NCBI GenBank assembly: GCA_016195985.1 | Contig: JACPYP010000018.1 | Coordinates: 1-64,000, forward strand | DNA from: Acidobacteriota bacterium | Lineage (GTDB): Bacteria; Acidobacteriota; Holophagae; Holophagales; Holophagaceae | Length of the DNA: 64,000 nucleotides | Reading direction: 5' to 3' | In this document: positions 1-7,648 of the stretch, piece by piece | How positions within the stretch are numbered: the stretch's first letter is position 1 | Layout of the letters: each line of letters starts with the position of its first letter | Position numbers and translations under genes: made by a program | The notes under the pieces: generated by a model | Told to the model about the DNA's origin: nothing | Seen by the model: only the letters and a program-made list of their open reading frames with translations | Databases searched by the model: none

Positions 1-2
1 AG

Positions 3-116
3 CACGCTTCCCGCGTTGTTAGCGACTGGATTCACTTCTATAACCACCAGCGGCCTCACCAGGCCCTCGGCATGAAGACGCCTCGCCAAACCTACCTGCT
101 TAATACCCAACCTTGA
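3..116 (+). mobile_element. IS3-family transposase, C-terminal tail (partial)
   Basis: The frame opens at the window edge and ends in TGA at 114-116, giving 37 residues. It contains the stretch WIHFYNHQRPHQALG followed by KTP, which is the typical end of the DDE integrase domain of IS3-group transposases (Y-N-x-x-R-P-H-x-x-L). Everything upstream lies outside the window, so it cannot be said whether the copy is intact. No terminal inverted repeat was identified just downstream. Its presence next to AT-richer genes supports a mobile or recently acquired segment at the left edge. Confidence 0.8.
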
Positions 117-476
117 GCAGCTTTTGCTAGGTCAGTACACAGAACCCTTCCCATCCTTTGGAAACTCGCCATTGGGCTGGTCACGGTGCTCATCTGCTGG
201 AGTGCATTTGTTCTCTCAACAAATTTGGTAAACAGATTCAACTCTTCAATGGGTGTCACTTCAAGCCAAGCTCGATAAATTCCACATATCCTAATTACTC
301 CATGTCCAGCGGCCTAACCTTTCACTCGACTAGGACTCCGCCTGCATTCCCTTTCGCTCTCTCAGCATTTCGATATCTCGGCTCTGCTCATCGTCTCGGT
401 GCAGTAGGCCCATTCCTTCGTCAGAGGCATTCAAAACTGTTTCAGCACAAAATGAATAGAGTCATTGAGGAGAATC
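117..476. other. Intergenic stretch after the transposase tail, no convincing gene
   Basis: About 360 bases with no frame of convincing protein character. The one open frame across it (158-553, plus) has no recognisable motif and overlaps the better-supported exported protein that follows. The ribosome binding site of that next gene (gaggag, 467-472) is at the right end. Confidence 0.5.
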
Positions 477-1286
477 ATGAAATCCGTGAAATATTTTGGG
501 ATCGCCTTTTCATTTGTTTGTTTCACAGTAAATGCCATTCCCCAATCTCATGAGACAAATCTGCAGATCCAAGAAGTAGCTGAAAAGCAATTATTGTTTG
601 ACAAAATAAATGAACAGTTCACATTCCATGCAAAATTCAAATCCACGTTCCTTGATTCCAATGGCAAGCCATTAAAACAAATTACCGAACAAGATTTAGA
701 TGTCATACCAGATCATGGCGGGTACATAATGAGGCGTTTATCAGTCAATGGCAAACCTCTTAGGGCTGAATTCGCCAGCAAAGAAAACAATCAAGTCCAT
801 TCAGTTATTCAAGACCGAGAATCAAAAAAGGATATATCCAGAAGAATGCCATTGGTTAGCGATGTAATTCTTTTGTCTCAAATCACACGGGTTGAGACAT
901 CAGCAAATGGTAACAACGACATTGTGATTTTTAAGTACAAGCCACGAAGTGGCGTATTCTCTGCGAACAGAAATGCGCGCCTTATTGCGGCAAGTGAAGG
1001 CGAGATTCATGTAGATGCCATGTCAGCCCAAATAATCAAATTCCAGGGGAAACTAGTAAGAGCTATGCTGTCTGACCCAGAATCACCGACAAATCTGCCA
1101 GTAGGCTCTACATTTAAATTTGAAAATACTCCCCTTAAGGATGGTGTATGGGTTCCGCAAAAAGATACTATTTGTACTCCTGTCGGTTCCATATTTAATA
1201 GGCGATTTATTGAGCGCGTTACTGTATTCTCTGATTGCCAGAAATTTGAAATCTCAGGAGAGAAAATTGAACGTCTACCACAATAG
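477..1286 (+). CDS. Exported protein of unknown function
   Basis: A protein of 269 residues that I do not recognise at family level. Residues 1-20 form a signal peptide (basic MKSVK, hydrophobic core, cleavage near VNA-IPQS). The C-terminal half has the layout of acidobacterial exported proteins of LolA-like fold: a segment about residue 180 (GEIHVDAMSAQIIKFQGKL) and a late DGVWVPQ motif. ATG 477 is preferred over TTG 465 because gaggag at 467-472 sits 4 bases upstream of it. Codon use is clearly AT-richer than the window average, as in its two downstream neighbours, consistent with acquisition. Function unknown; an envelope role is only suggested by the signal peptide. Confidence 0.7.
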   Translation: MKSVKYFGIAFSFVCFTVNAIPQSHETNLQIQEVAEKQLLFDKINEQFTFHAKFKSTFLDSNGKPLKQITEQDLDVIPDHGGYIMRRLSVNGKPLRAEFASKENNQVHSVIQDRESKKDISRRMPLVSDVILLSQITRVETSANGNNDIVIFKYKPRSGVFSANRNARLIAASEGEIHVDAMSAQIIKFQGKLVRAMLSDPESPTNLPVGSTFKFENTPLKDGVWVPQKDTICTPVGSIFNRRFIERVTVFSDCQKFEISGEKIERLPQ

Positions 1287-1433
1287 ACCTAAGCCTGCGC
1301 TCAACTCAGACCCTATCGCTGCACACTAATATCCTCAAACACCGCAGCGTCTGTGTCCCGCCACAATAGAGCCGGTTAGCTTCGTTTGTTAGGCTCTGCG
1401 GACCTACACTAATACCTCACTCGGAGGATGATC

Positions 1434-1811
1434 GTGAAGCACGTAATCAAACTCGCTGATGGCAGGAATGAACCAATCAAAGACCTCGACGGTGCAACGA
1501 GAATCGTTTTGGTCGATAAGGAGACCACCAACTCAAATGACATTACATTTGCGTATTGCAAATTCGAGGCAAAAACCTCAACTCACAAAAAACACACGCA
1601 TGGGGCCGCCGAAGAGGTCATATACATTCTCTCTGGAAAAGGAATCAGTGGTCTAGATGACACTGAAGTCACCATGAATCAAGGCGACACAATGTTTATT
1701 CCCCGTGGCGCTGTCCATTGGTTCTACAACCCATTCGACGAGCCAGTCGAAATGCTATTCATGTACACAAGGCCATCCCTTCAATCAGCGGGGTACCGCG
1801 TCGTGGAGTAA
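1434..1811 (+). CDS. Single-domain cupin protein
   Basis: A small beta-barrel protein of 125 residues of the cupin_2 type. The first cupin motif is visible as H-K-K-H-T-H...E (THKKHTHGAAEEV) and the second as GDTMFIPRGAVHWFYN; together these histidines and the glutamate would bind a metal. ATG 1428 overlaps the ribosome binding site itself; GTG 1434 lies 6 bases after ggagg (1423-1427) and is the more credible start. The substrate cannot be read from the sequence; such proteins include sugar isomerases, dioxygenases and simple binding proteins. It is followed 3 bases later by a frameshifted small gene. Confidence 0.75.
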   Translation: MKHVIKLADGRNEPIKDLDGATRIVLVDKETTNSNDITFAYCKFEAKTSTHKKHTHGAAEEVIYILSGKGISGLDDTEVTMNQGDTMFIPRGAVHWFYNPFDEPVEMLFMYTRPSLQSAGYRVVE

Positions 1812-1814
1812 AAG

Positions 1815-2086
1815 ATGCTCCCCTTGGTTCTGCTGGCCATTGTTGTTGGAACGACCATCCTTGTCGTGAAAAGTGATAAGGCGTCAATTCGAAGAGCCAT
1901 CGAAGAAAAGGGTGGTGAGTTGATCGATATCGCACCACTTATGACTTCATTTTCCGGAACTTCAAATACGAGGTGGCATTCAGAACAAAGGACGGAAGAG
2001 ATGTGAAGGAGACATGCCGTGTTTCTTTCTTCCTCGGAGTGATTTGGGCTGACGAAGACTCGTTTCTAAAATGGCTTGTGCCGTGA
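1815..2086 (+). pseudogene. Small membrane-anchored protein, frameshifted
   Basis: The frame from ATG 1815 gives one N-terminal membrane segment (LPLVLLAIVVGTTILVV) followed by IRRAIEEKGGELIDI and stops at 2006. A second frame takes over around 1930-1950 and continues with KYEVAFRTKDGRDVKETC and SFFLGVIWADED to a TGA at 2084-2086. Read together they make a plausible short protein with a membrane anchor and a beta-rich soluble part, a layout seen in many small uncharacterised bacterial proteins (x-EKGG-x near the anchor, then a beta-rich part). One base lost or gained would explain the break. It could be a real lesion or a sequencing error. Confidence 0.5.
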
Positions 2087-2244
2087 CCCACGCTGTCTTT
2101 GGTCGGACCAGAAACTCATTCATGCCTTTTTCAATGGTTTTCAAAAATAGGGAGATGCTGTCACCAGGCCCTCGGGCAGCTTAGAAGGCTGCTGCCCCAT
2201 CCCCCTGAGCCATGGCTGCGCAGGGGATCGTCTACCGGGTTCGC

Positions 2245-3093
2245 TCAGAAGTGGACCTGCACCTGCAGCATGGGGGCGGTGACGCGTTTGTTGGTGGCTG
2301 GGGCGGGGGCGTCGTTGTTGGGGACGCCGAATTTGTTGTTCCAGTACTCGAGGCCTGCGCCGGCGTAGACCTTCTTCTTGGCGCCGAAGAGGGGGCTCAC
2401 GTCGACCATGAGGAAGAGGTTGGCCAGGGTTTCGGGCTTGGTGTCGGCGCCGAAGCCGTCCTTGCCCTTGGGGCCTTCGTAGTTGGCGTAGCCCTTGAAC
2501 TCTGCGTCCACGGAACCCAGCTGGAAGGGCAGGCCCCAGGCGGCGGAGAGGTAGTAGGTGGTCTTGTAGTCCACGGCCTTGCCCACGATGCCGTTCTGGT
2601 TCTGCTCGTGGCAGGCCCAGAGGCCCAGGTCGAAGAAGCCGCTGGGCGTTTTCAGGTTGAGGGTGGGGCCGAAGACGAGGAAGCGCTTCTTGGAGGCGAA
2701 GGCGTTGTCCTTGGCGTTGAAGTCGAAGCCGGCGGTGAAGGAAAGGTCGCGCACGGGGCCGAAGGACAGGTCCTTGCCGCTCAGCTTGCCGAGGCTGAGG
2801 GCGCCGCGGTAGGCCACGTAGACTTCGTTGGCGCCGGTCCTGCCGTTGGCGGCGGGATCGTTCTTGTCGGACATGAGCATGTCCACGTTGAAGAAGGTTG
2901 ATCCGTAGGCCCAGCCGCTGGCGTGGCCGAGCTGGAGGATGTCCTTCCGCAGGGTGCCGTCGATGCCGGGCTCCCGGAACTGGCTGCTGGTGCGGTAGCC
3001 GATGAGGGTGTCGCTCCAATCCGAGGCTGCCAGGGGCAGGGCCACGAGGGCGAGCAGGGCCCGCATGAGGAAAGTTGGGGCCAGCTTGGTCAT
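2245..3093 (-). CDS. Tsx-like nucleoside-specific outer membrane channel
   Basis: An outer membrane beta-barrel of 282 residues. It begins with a signal peptide (residues 1-23, LMRALLALVALPLAAS) and ends in VQVHF, the terminal phenylalanine pattern recognised by the BAM machinery. Strands alternate hydrophobic residues throughout, with the SDTLIGYRTSSQFREPG opening typical of Tsx/OmpK-like channels. The start has GGAG nine bases upstream. It lies 14 bases downstream of an NCS2 purine permease and in the same operon as a uracil-type permease, which makes passage of nucleosides or nucleobases across the outer membrane the natural role. Family assignment is by overall pattern and context. Confidence 0.65.
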   Translation of the reverse strand: MTKLAPTFLMRALLALVALPLAASDWSDTLIGYRTSSQFREPGIDGTLRKDILQLGHASGWAYGSTFFNVDMLMSDKNDPAANGRTGANEVYVAYRGALSLGKLSGKDLSFGPVRDLSFTAGFDFNAKDNAFASKKRFLVFGPTLNLKTPSGFFDLGLWACHEQNQNGIVGKAVDYKTTYYLSAAWGLPFQLGSVDAEFKGYANYEGPKGKDGFGADTKPETLANLFLMVDVSPLFGAKKKVYAGAGLEYWNNKFGVPNNDAPAPATNKRVTAPMLQVQVHF

Positions 3094-3107
3094 GGGAAGC
3101 TCCGGGG

Positions 3108-4526
3108 TTAGGCCGAAAGGAAGAGCAGCTTGAGCAGGAAGACGGCGGAGAGAGCCAGGACGATGCCGTTGATCTCCCTGAAGCGGCCCGTGGCCGCCTT
3201 CAGCACGGTGTGGGCGATCATGCCCAGGGCGATGCCGTTGACGATGGAGAAGGTGAAGGGCATGACGATCACCGCCAGGTAGGCGGGGACGGCGTCGGTG
3301 ATGTCGTCGAAATGGATCTCTCTGATCTCGGACAGCATGAAGAAGCCGATCATCATCAGCGCCGGCGCGGTGGCCTGCAGGGGCACCATGAGGAAGAGGG
3401 GCGAGAGGAAGAGGGCCAGGGCCAGCCAGCCCGCCGCCACCAGGGCCGTGAGGCCGGTGCGCCCGCCTTCGGCCACGCCTGAGGCGCTCTCGATGTAGGC
3501 GGTGATGGCCGTGGTGCCGAACATGGAGGCGAAGGTGGTGCCCACGGCATCGGCCATGAAGGCCTTCGATGCGCCGGGAAAGCGGCCTTCCTTGTCCAGC
3601 AGCTTGCCCTGGGCGCCGATGCCCATGAGTGTGCCGATGGTGTCAAACATGTCCACGAACAGCAGGGTGAACAGGATGATGAAGATGTTCACCATGCCGC
3701 CCATGGATTTGGTCCAGCTCCAGTCGTACTGGAACAGCTTCGGCCAGGCGGGCAGCTGGAAGAGGGCGCCCTTGGGCAGGTGGGTGAAGCCGCCGCCCAG
3801 GGATACGGGCAGCAGGCCCGCCAGGGTGATGGCCAGGATGCCCAGGAGGATGGCGCCCTTCACGCGCCGGGCCACCAGCACGGCGATGAGGAAGAGGCCC
3901 ACCACGCTCCAGAAAGCGGGCGTCAGGTGGCCGTGGTCGAAGAATTTTGCGATGAAGAGGTTGTTGACGTCGTGCAGGCCGAAGAGGGCGGACGGATCCT
4001 GCTTCAGCACCGGGAACACCGCGTCCGCGTCGAACTTCAGGCCCACCTGGGTGACGCCGGAATCCACGAAGCCGATGATGGCGATGAAGAGGCCGATGCC
4101 CACGGAGATGCCCTTCTTCAGCGAGAAGGGGATGGCGTCCATGAAGGCTTCCCGCACCTTCATGGCGCTGAGGAAGATGAAGACGATGCCTTCCAGCAGC
4201 AGGGCCGTGAGCGCCACCTGGATGGTGTAGCCCATGCCGCCCTGGTTGGCGGGCGCGCACACCGTGAAGGCGAAGAAGGCCGACAGGCCGATGCCCGAGG
4301 CGAAGGCGATGGGCAGGTTCGCGTAGAAGGCGCCGATGAGGGTGGAGAGGATGGCGCAGACCAGGAAGGCCGTGAAGCCCTGCGCCGGGGCGATGCCCGC
4401 CACCTTGAGGAAGGCGTTGGGGATCAGCGAGATCACGTAGGCCATGGAGATGAACGTGGTGGTGCCGGCCAGCACCTCCGTGGCCACCGTGGTGCCCTTG
4501 GCCTTCAAATGGAAGAACCGTTCCAT
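3108..4526 (-). CDS. NCS2 purine permease, AzgA/PbuG type
   Basis: A polytopic inner membrane transporter of 472 residues with about 12-14 hydrophobic segments. The N-terminus (FHLKAKGTTVATEVLAGTTTF then ISMAYVI) is the signature opening of the AzgA/PbuG branch of NCS2 proteins, which take up adenine, guanine or hypoxanthine by proton symport. Other family landmarks are LFVDMFDTIGTLMG near residue 290 and the TAYIESASGVAEGGRTGLT block about 350. It is 21 bases downstream of a UraA-type permease and 14 bases before a Tsx-like porin gene, forming a nucleobase uptake operon. Which purine is carried cannot be decided. Confidence 0.85.
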   Translation of the reverse strand: MERFFHLKAKGTTVATEVLAGTTTFISMAYVISLIPNAFLKVAGIAPAQGFTAFLVCAILSTLIGAFYANLPIAFASGIGLSAFFAFTVCAPANQGGMGYTIQVALTALLLEGIVFIFLSAMKVREAFMDAIPFSLKKGISVGIGLFIAIIGFVDSGVTQVGLKFDADAVFPVLKQDPSALFGLHDVNNLFIAKFFDHGHLTPAFWSVVGLFLIAVLVARRVKGAILLGILAITLAGLLPVSLGGGFTHLPKGALFQLPAWPKLFQYDWSWTKSMGGMVNIFIILFTLLFVDMFDTIGTLMGIGAQGKLLDKEGRFPGASKAFMADAVGTTFASMFGTTAITAYIESASGVAEGGRTGLTALVAAGWLALALFLSPLFLMVPLQATAPALMMIGFFMLSEIREIHFDDITDAVPAYLAVIVMPFTFSIVNGIALGMIAHTVLKAATGRFREINGIVLALSAVFLLKLLFLSA

Positions 4527-4547
4527 GCCGTCCTCCGGGAAAGGGGT

Positions 4548-5828
4548 TTACTGCTGCGGTTCAGAGTCGTGGCTGAGGCCCAGGCGGTCGAAGGCCCAGA
4601 AGAGCAGGCTCAGCGCGATGGCCACCACGGTGCCCAGGGCCATGCCCTTCAATTCCACGGCCCCCAGCTTCACGGCGGCCCCGCTGATGCCGCTGATGAG
4701 CACCACGGAGGTGAGGATGAGGTTGCGGGACTGGGTGTAGTCCACCTTCTTCTCGATGAGCATGCGGATGCCCGCCGCGGCGATGACGCCGAAGAGCAGG
4801 ATGCAGACGCCGCCCATGACGGGCACGGGGATGCTGCGGATGAGGGCCGCGAGCTTGCCCGAGAAGGAGACCAGGATGGCGATGCAGGCCGTGCCGCCGA
4901 TCACCCACACGCTGTAGACCTTGGTGATGGCCATGACGCCGATGTTCTCGCCGTAGGTGGTGTTGGGCGTGGCGCCCGCCAGGCCGGACAGCACGTTGGA
5001 GAGGCCGTCGCCCAGCAGGGAGCGGTGCAGGCCGGGATCCTTCATCAAGTCCTTGCCCACGATGTTGCCCGTCACCACCAGGTGGCCCACGTGCTCGGCC
5101 AGCACCACCAGGGCCGCGGGCAGGATGAGGAGGATGGCCTGTAGGTTGTAGGTGGGCGCGTACAGGGTGGGCGCCTGGAACCAGGGCGCCGCGCGGACCG
5201 CGTGAAGGTCCACCACGCCCAGGCCCAGGGACAGCAGGTAGCCCGCGATGACGCCCAGCAGCACGGGAATCACGGCCAGGAAGCCCCGCAGCAGCACGGA
5301 AGCGAGAATGGTCACTGCGAGGGTGGAAAGGGAGACCACCAGCGCAAAGCGCAGGGGCATGCCCAGCACGGCGGGACCCGCCGTGAGGCCCGCCATGTTG
5401 GTGGCCACGGGGGCCAGCTCCAGGCCGATGATGGCCACGATGGCGCCCATGGCCGCCGGAGGGAAGATGATGTCGATCCAGCGCGTGCCCGCGAATCGGA
5501 CCACTTGCGAGAGGGCGATGAAGACGAGGCCGAAGGCGATGAAGCCTCCCTGGGCGGCGGAATAGCTGAGACCCGCCGCCAGCACGGCGAAGACCGGCGA
5601 GAGGAAGGCGAAGCTCGATCCGAGGTACGCCGGAATCCGCCCCTTGGCCACCACCAGGTAGATCAGGGTGCCGATGCCGTTCATGAGGAGGCAGGTGGCC
5701 GGGTTCACCTTGAACAGGAACGGCACCAGCACTGTGGCGCCGAACATGGCGAACAGATGCTGGAGGCTCAGGGGGAGGGTCTGCACCAGGGGCAGGCGCT
5801 CGTCGACGTCGATGGTGCGGCGCAACAT
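4548..5828 (-). CDS. Uracil/xanthine NCS2 permease, UraA type
   Basis: A transporter of 426 residues opening with VDERLPLVQTLPLSLQHLF and MFGATVLVP, typical of the UraA/PyrP uracil permeases. The conserved NCS2 motif appears as NTTYGENIGVMAITKVYS about residue 280-300, with the glutamate that contacts the base in UraA and the conserved N-x-x-Y-x-E-N core. First gene of the three-gene uptake operon (UraA type, AzgA type, Tsx type). A 151-base leader separates it from the DoxX-like pseudogene upstream; I see no convincing pyrimidine or purine riboswitch there. Uracil is the likeliest substrate; xanthine or uric acid is the alternative. Confidence 0.85.
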   Translation of the reverse strand: MLRRTIDVDERLPLVQTLPLSLQHLFAMFGATVLVPFLFKVNPATCLLMNGIGTLIYLVVAKGRIPAYLGSSFAFLSPVFAVLAAGLSYSAAQGGFIAFGLVFIALSQVVRFAGTRWIDIIFPPAAMGAIVAIIGLELAPVATNMAGLTAGPAVLGMPLRFALVVSLSTLAVTILASVLLRGFLAVIPVLLGVIAGYLLSLGLGVVDLHAVRAAPWFQAPTLYAPTYNLQAILLILPAALVVLAEHVGHLVVTGNIVGKDLMKDPGLHRSLLGDGLSNVLSGLAGATPNTTYGENIGVMAITKVYSVWVIGGTACIAILVSFSGKLAALIRSIPVPVMGGVCILLFGVIAAAGIRMLIEKKVDYTQSRNLILTSVVLISGISGAAVKLGAVELKGMALGTVVAIALSLLFWAFDRLGLSHDSEPQQ

Positions 5829-5979
5829 GGGGACCTCGCGGGGAAGGATCCGGGCAGCCTGACGGAAGGGCCTGAGTGTGCGCTGTCAGGATCGATCCCA
5901 GGATTTTCCCACGGGGGTGCCTGGGCGGGCATCACATCCGCGATGCGTCTGGTGGCGGGGCGCCGGAGCGCCAGAGCCG

Positions 5980-6270
5980 CTATTTCCGCAGGGGGATGAG
6001 GGCGCGGATCCGCAGGTCGCGGAAGAAGAGGCCGCCCCAGACGGCCATGCCCGCCAGGACCGCGCCGTAGAAGGGTTCCCCCGCGCGCACATGGGTGGCC
6101 GTGGCGCCGCCCAGGTAGCCCGTGAGGAGGATGGCGCCGAGCACGGAGGTGCGCGGGATGAGGGGAGATGGCCGTGCAGGCCAGTTCCACCAGCCCGATG
6201 GGCGTCACGGTTACGGGTGGGTAGCCGAGCTTGGCGAAGCCCTCCACCACCGGGGCTCCTTGGTTGAGGG
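5980..6270 (-). pseudogene. DoxX-like membrane protein, truncated and frameshifted
   Basis: On the minus strand, one frame encodes EGFAKLGYPPVTVTPIGLVELACTA, then a shift within about 10 bases near position 6165 leads into LIPRTSVLGAILLTGYLGG followed by ATATHVRAGEPFYGAVLAG and a stop at 5980-5982. Joined, this matches the middle and end of the DoxX-like four-helix membrane family, with the hallmark GYLGGATATHVR block. The first transmembrane helix and start codon are missing. A small deletion at the junction plus the lost N-terminus make it a dead gene, lying between the XylR-like gene and the permease operon with no obvious partner. Confidence 0.65.
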
Positions 6271-6388
6271 GTGGAACCAGGGAGGAGCAGGGAGAGGCCG
6301 CCGGCTTCAACCCGTCCTGCCGAGGCCCTGTCCGGCCAGGGTTTTGCCCTCAAAAATACATCAAAAAGAATCTATGGCCTGGGGGAAT

Positions 6389-7648
6389 TCAGTCGCCGGA
6401 CGGGGGGACCGCCTGGGGGCCCTCCGAAGCCTTGAGGGCGACCTCGCGGCGGTACTCCGCCGGGGATTTGCCTAGGTGGGCCTTGAAGATGGCGCCCAGG
6501 TACTCACGATGTTTGAAGCCGGAACGCTCGGCCACCTCCACCAGGGGCAGGTCCGTTTCGGCCAGGAGGCGCCGCGCGTGGTTCAGGCGGACCTGGATGA
6601 TCTCCTGCTGGATGGAGCGCCCGGTCTCGGTGCGGAAGCGGCGCTGCAGCACGCTGCGGGAGGTGGGGATGCGGGCGATGAGGGTGGCGGCGGACAGGCC
6701 CGTGCAGGCCTGGTCGCGGATGATGCGCAGGGCCGTGGCCACCTGCCGGTCCGGCGTGGCCAGCACGTCCGAGGAGGCGCGGACGATGACGCCGTGGGGC
6801 TCGATCCGCTCGGGCTGGGTGGGGGCGGGCTCGCCCCGGAGGAGGCGGTCCAGCAGCTCGGCGGCCTTGTAGCCCACCTGGCGGTGGCAGGCCTCCACCG
6901 AAGAAAGCGCCGGATTGCAGACCTCGCAGAGGGTCTCGTCGTTGTCGACGCTGACCACGGCCACATCGTCGGGCACCAGGATGCGGGCCCGGCGGCAGGC
7001 CTCCAGCAGGTGGTGGCCCAGCTGGTCGCTGGCCACCATGATGCCGATGGGCTTGGGCAGCTGGGCCAGCCAGCGGGCCAGGGCCTCCAGCTGGGTCTCC
7101 CAGGGCGTTTGGTCCATGAGCTGGCGCGGCACCTCGAAACAGGGGATCTGGTCCGGGACGCCGGGCAGGGAGAGGCGGAACCCCTCCCGCCTCTGCTCGG
7201 ACCAGTTCTCCGCCTGGATGCCCAGGAAGGCGAAGTGATGGAAGCCCCGCTCGATGAGGTGGGAGGCCGCCAGCCCGGCGATGCGCCGGTCGTCCACGTG
7301 CACCAGGGGCAGGCCCGTGCCGGGCACCAGCCCCAGCACGTCGACCACCGGAAGGCCCGTGGCCTGCACCGCCTCGGCGATGGTGGCATCCTGGACCCGC
7401 ACGATGATGCCGTCCCCCTGCCAATGGCGGAGCCAGGCCGGCAAACCCTCGGCCAGGCTGCGGGGCTCGTGGTAGAGCGCCCAGGGGCCGTGGTGGCGCG
7501 CGTACTTGGCGATGCCGCACAGGATGTCCCGCCCCGAGGCCAGGGACGTCTCCACCAGCAGGGCGATGCGGGGCGTCTTCGCCGGCATCAGCTCCGGAGC
7601 GGGGGGAACCGGCTCCGGGCTGGCGGGTCGACGGCGGCTGCCGCTCAT
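6389..7648 (-). CDS. XylR-like transcriptional regulator (sugar-binding domain plus AraC helix-turn-helix)
   Basis: A regulator of 419 residues. Residues 30-290 form a LacI-type periplasmic-binding fold (IALLVETSLASGRDILCGI, later GIMVASDQLGHHLLEA and VAVVSVDNDE), the layout of E. coli XylR. The last 110 residues are an AraC-type DNA-binding domain with two helix-turn-helix motifs, including LVEVAERSGFKHREYLGAIFK. ATG 7648 is chosen because it overlaps the TGA of the beta-galactosidase gene (ATGA), implying translational coupling. Family knowledge says such proteins activate transcription when a sugar binds the N-terminal domain; galactose or a galactoside is inferred from the neighbouring GH42 gene. 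The proteins of this type usually bind tandem repeats near the -35 element; none was located. Confidence 0.85.
   Translation of the reverse strand: MSGSRRRPASPEPVPPAPELMPAKTPRIALLVETSLASGRDILCGIAKYARHHGPWALYHEPRSLAEGLPAWLRHWQGDGIIVRVQDATIAEAVQATGLPVVDVLGLVPGTGLPLVHVDDRRIAGLAASHLIERGFHHFAFLGIQAENWSEQRREGFRLSLPGVPDQIPCFEVPRQLMDQTPWETQLEALARWLAQLPKPIGIMVASDQLGHHLLEACRRARILVPDDVAVVSVDNDETLCEVCNPALSSVEACHRQVGYKAAELLDRLLRGEPAPTQPERIEPHGVIVRASSDVLATPDRQVATALRIIRDQACTGLSAATLIARIPTSRSVLQRRFRTETGRSIQQEIIQVRLNHARRLLAETDLPLVEVAERSGFKHREYLGAIFKAHLGKSPAEYRREVALKASEGPQAVPPSGD

Noticed and set aside
158-553. Open frame of 131 codons upstream of the exported protein.
   Set aside because: No family character, no ribosome binding site, and it overlaps the better-supported gene starting at 477.
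1299-1394. Possible integron attC site: GCTCAAC (1299-1305) and GTTAGGC (1388-1394) about 90 bases apart, between two small AT-rich genes.
   Set aside because: The interior does not fold into the extended imperfect palindrome required of attC, no integrase gene is present and the following gene gap lacks a similar site.
5829-5979. Riboswitch or attenuator upstream of the UraA-type permease.
   Set aside because: No recognisable purine, PRPP or PyrR-type structure or terminator/antiterminator pair could be drawn.
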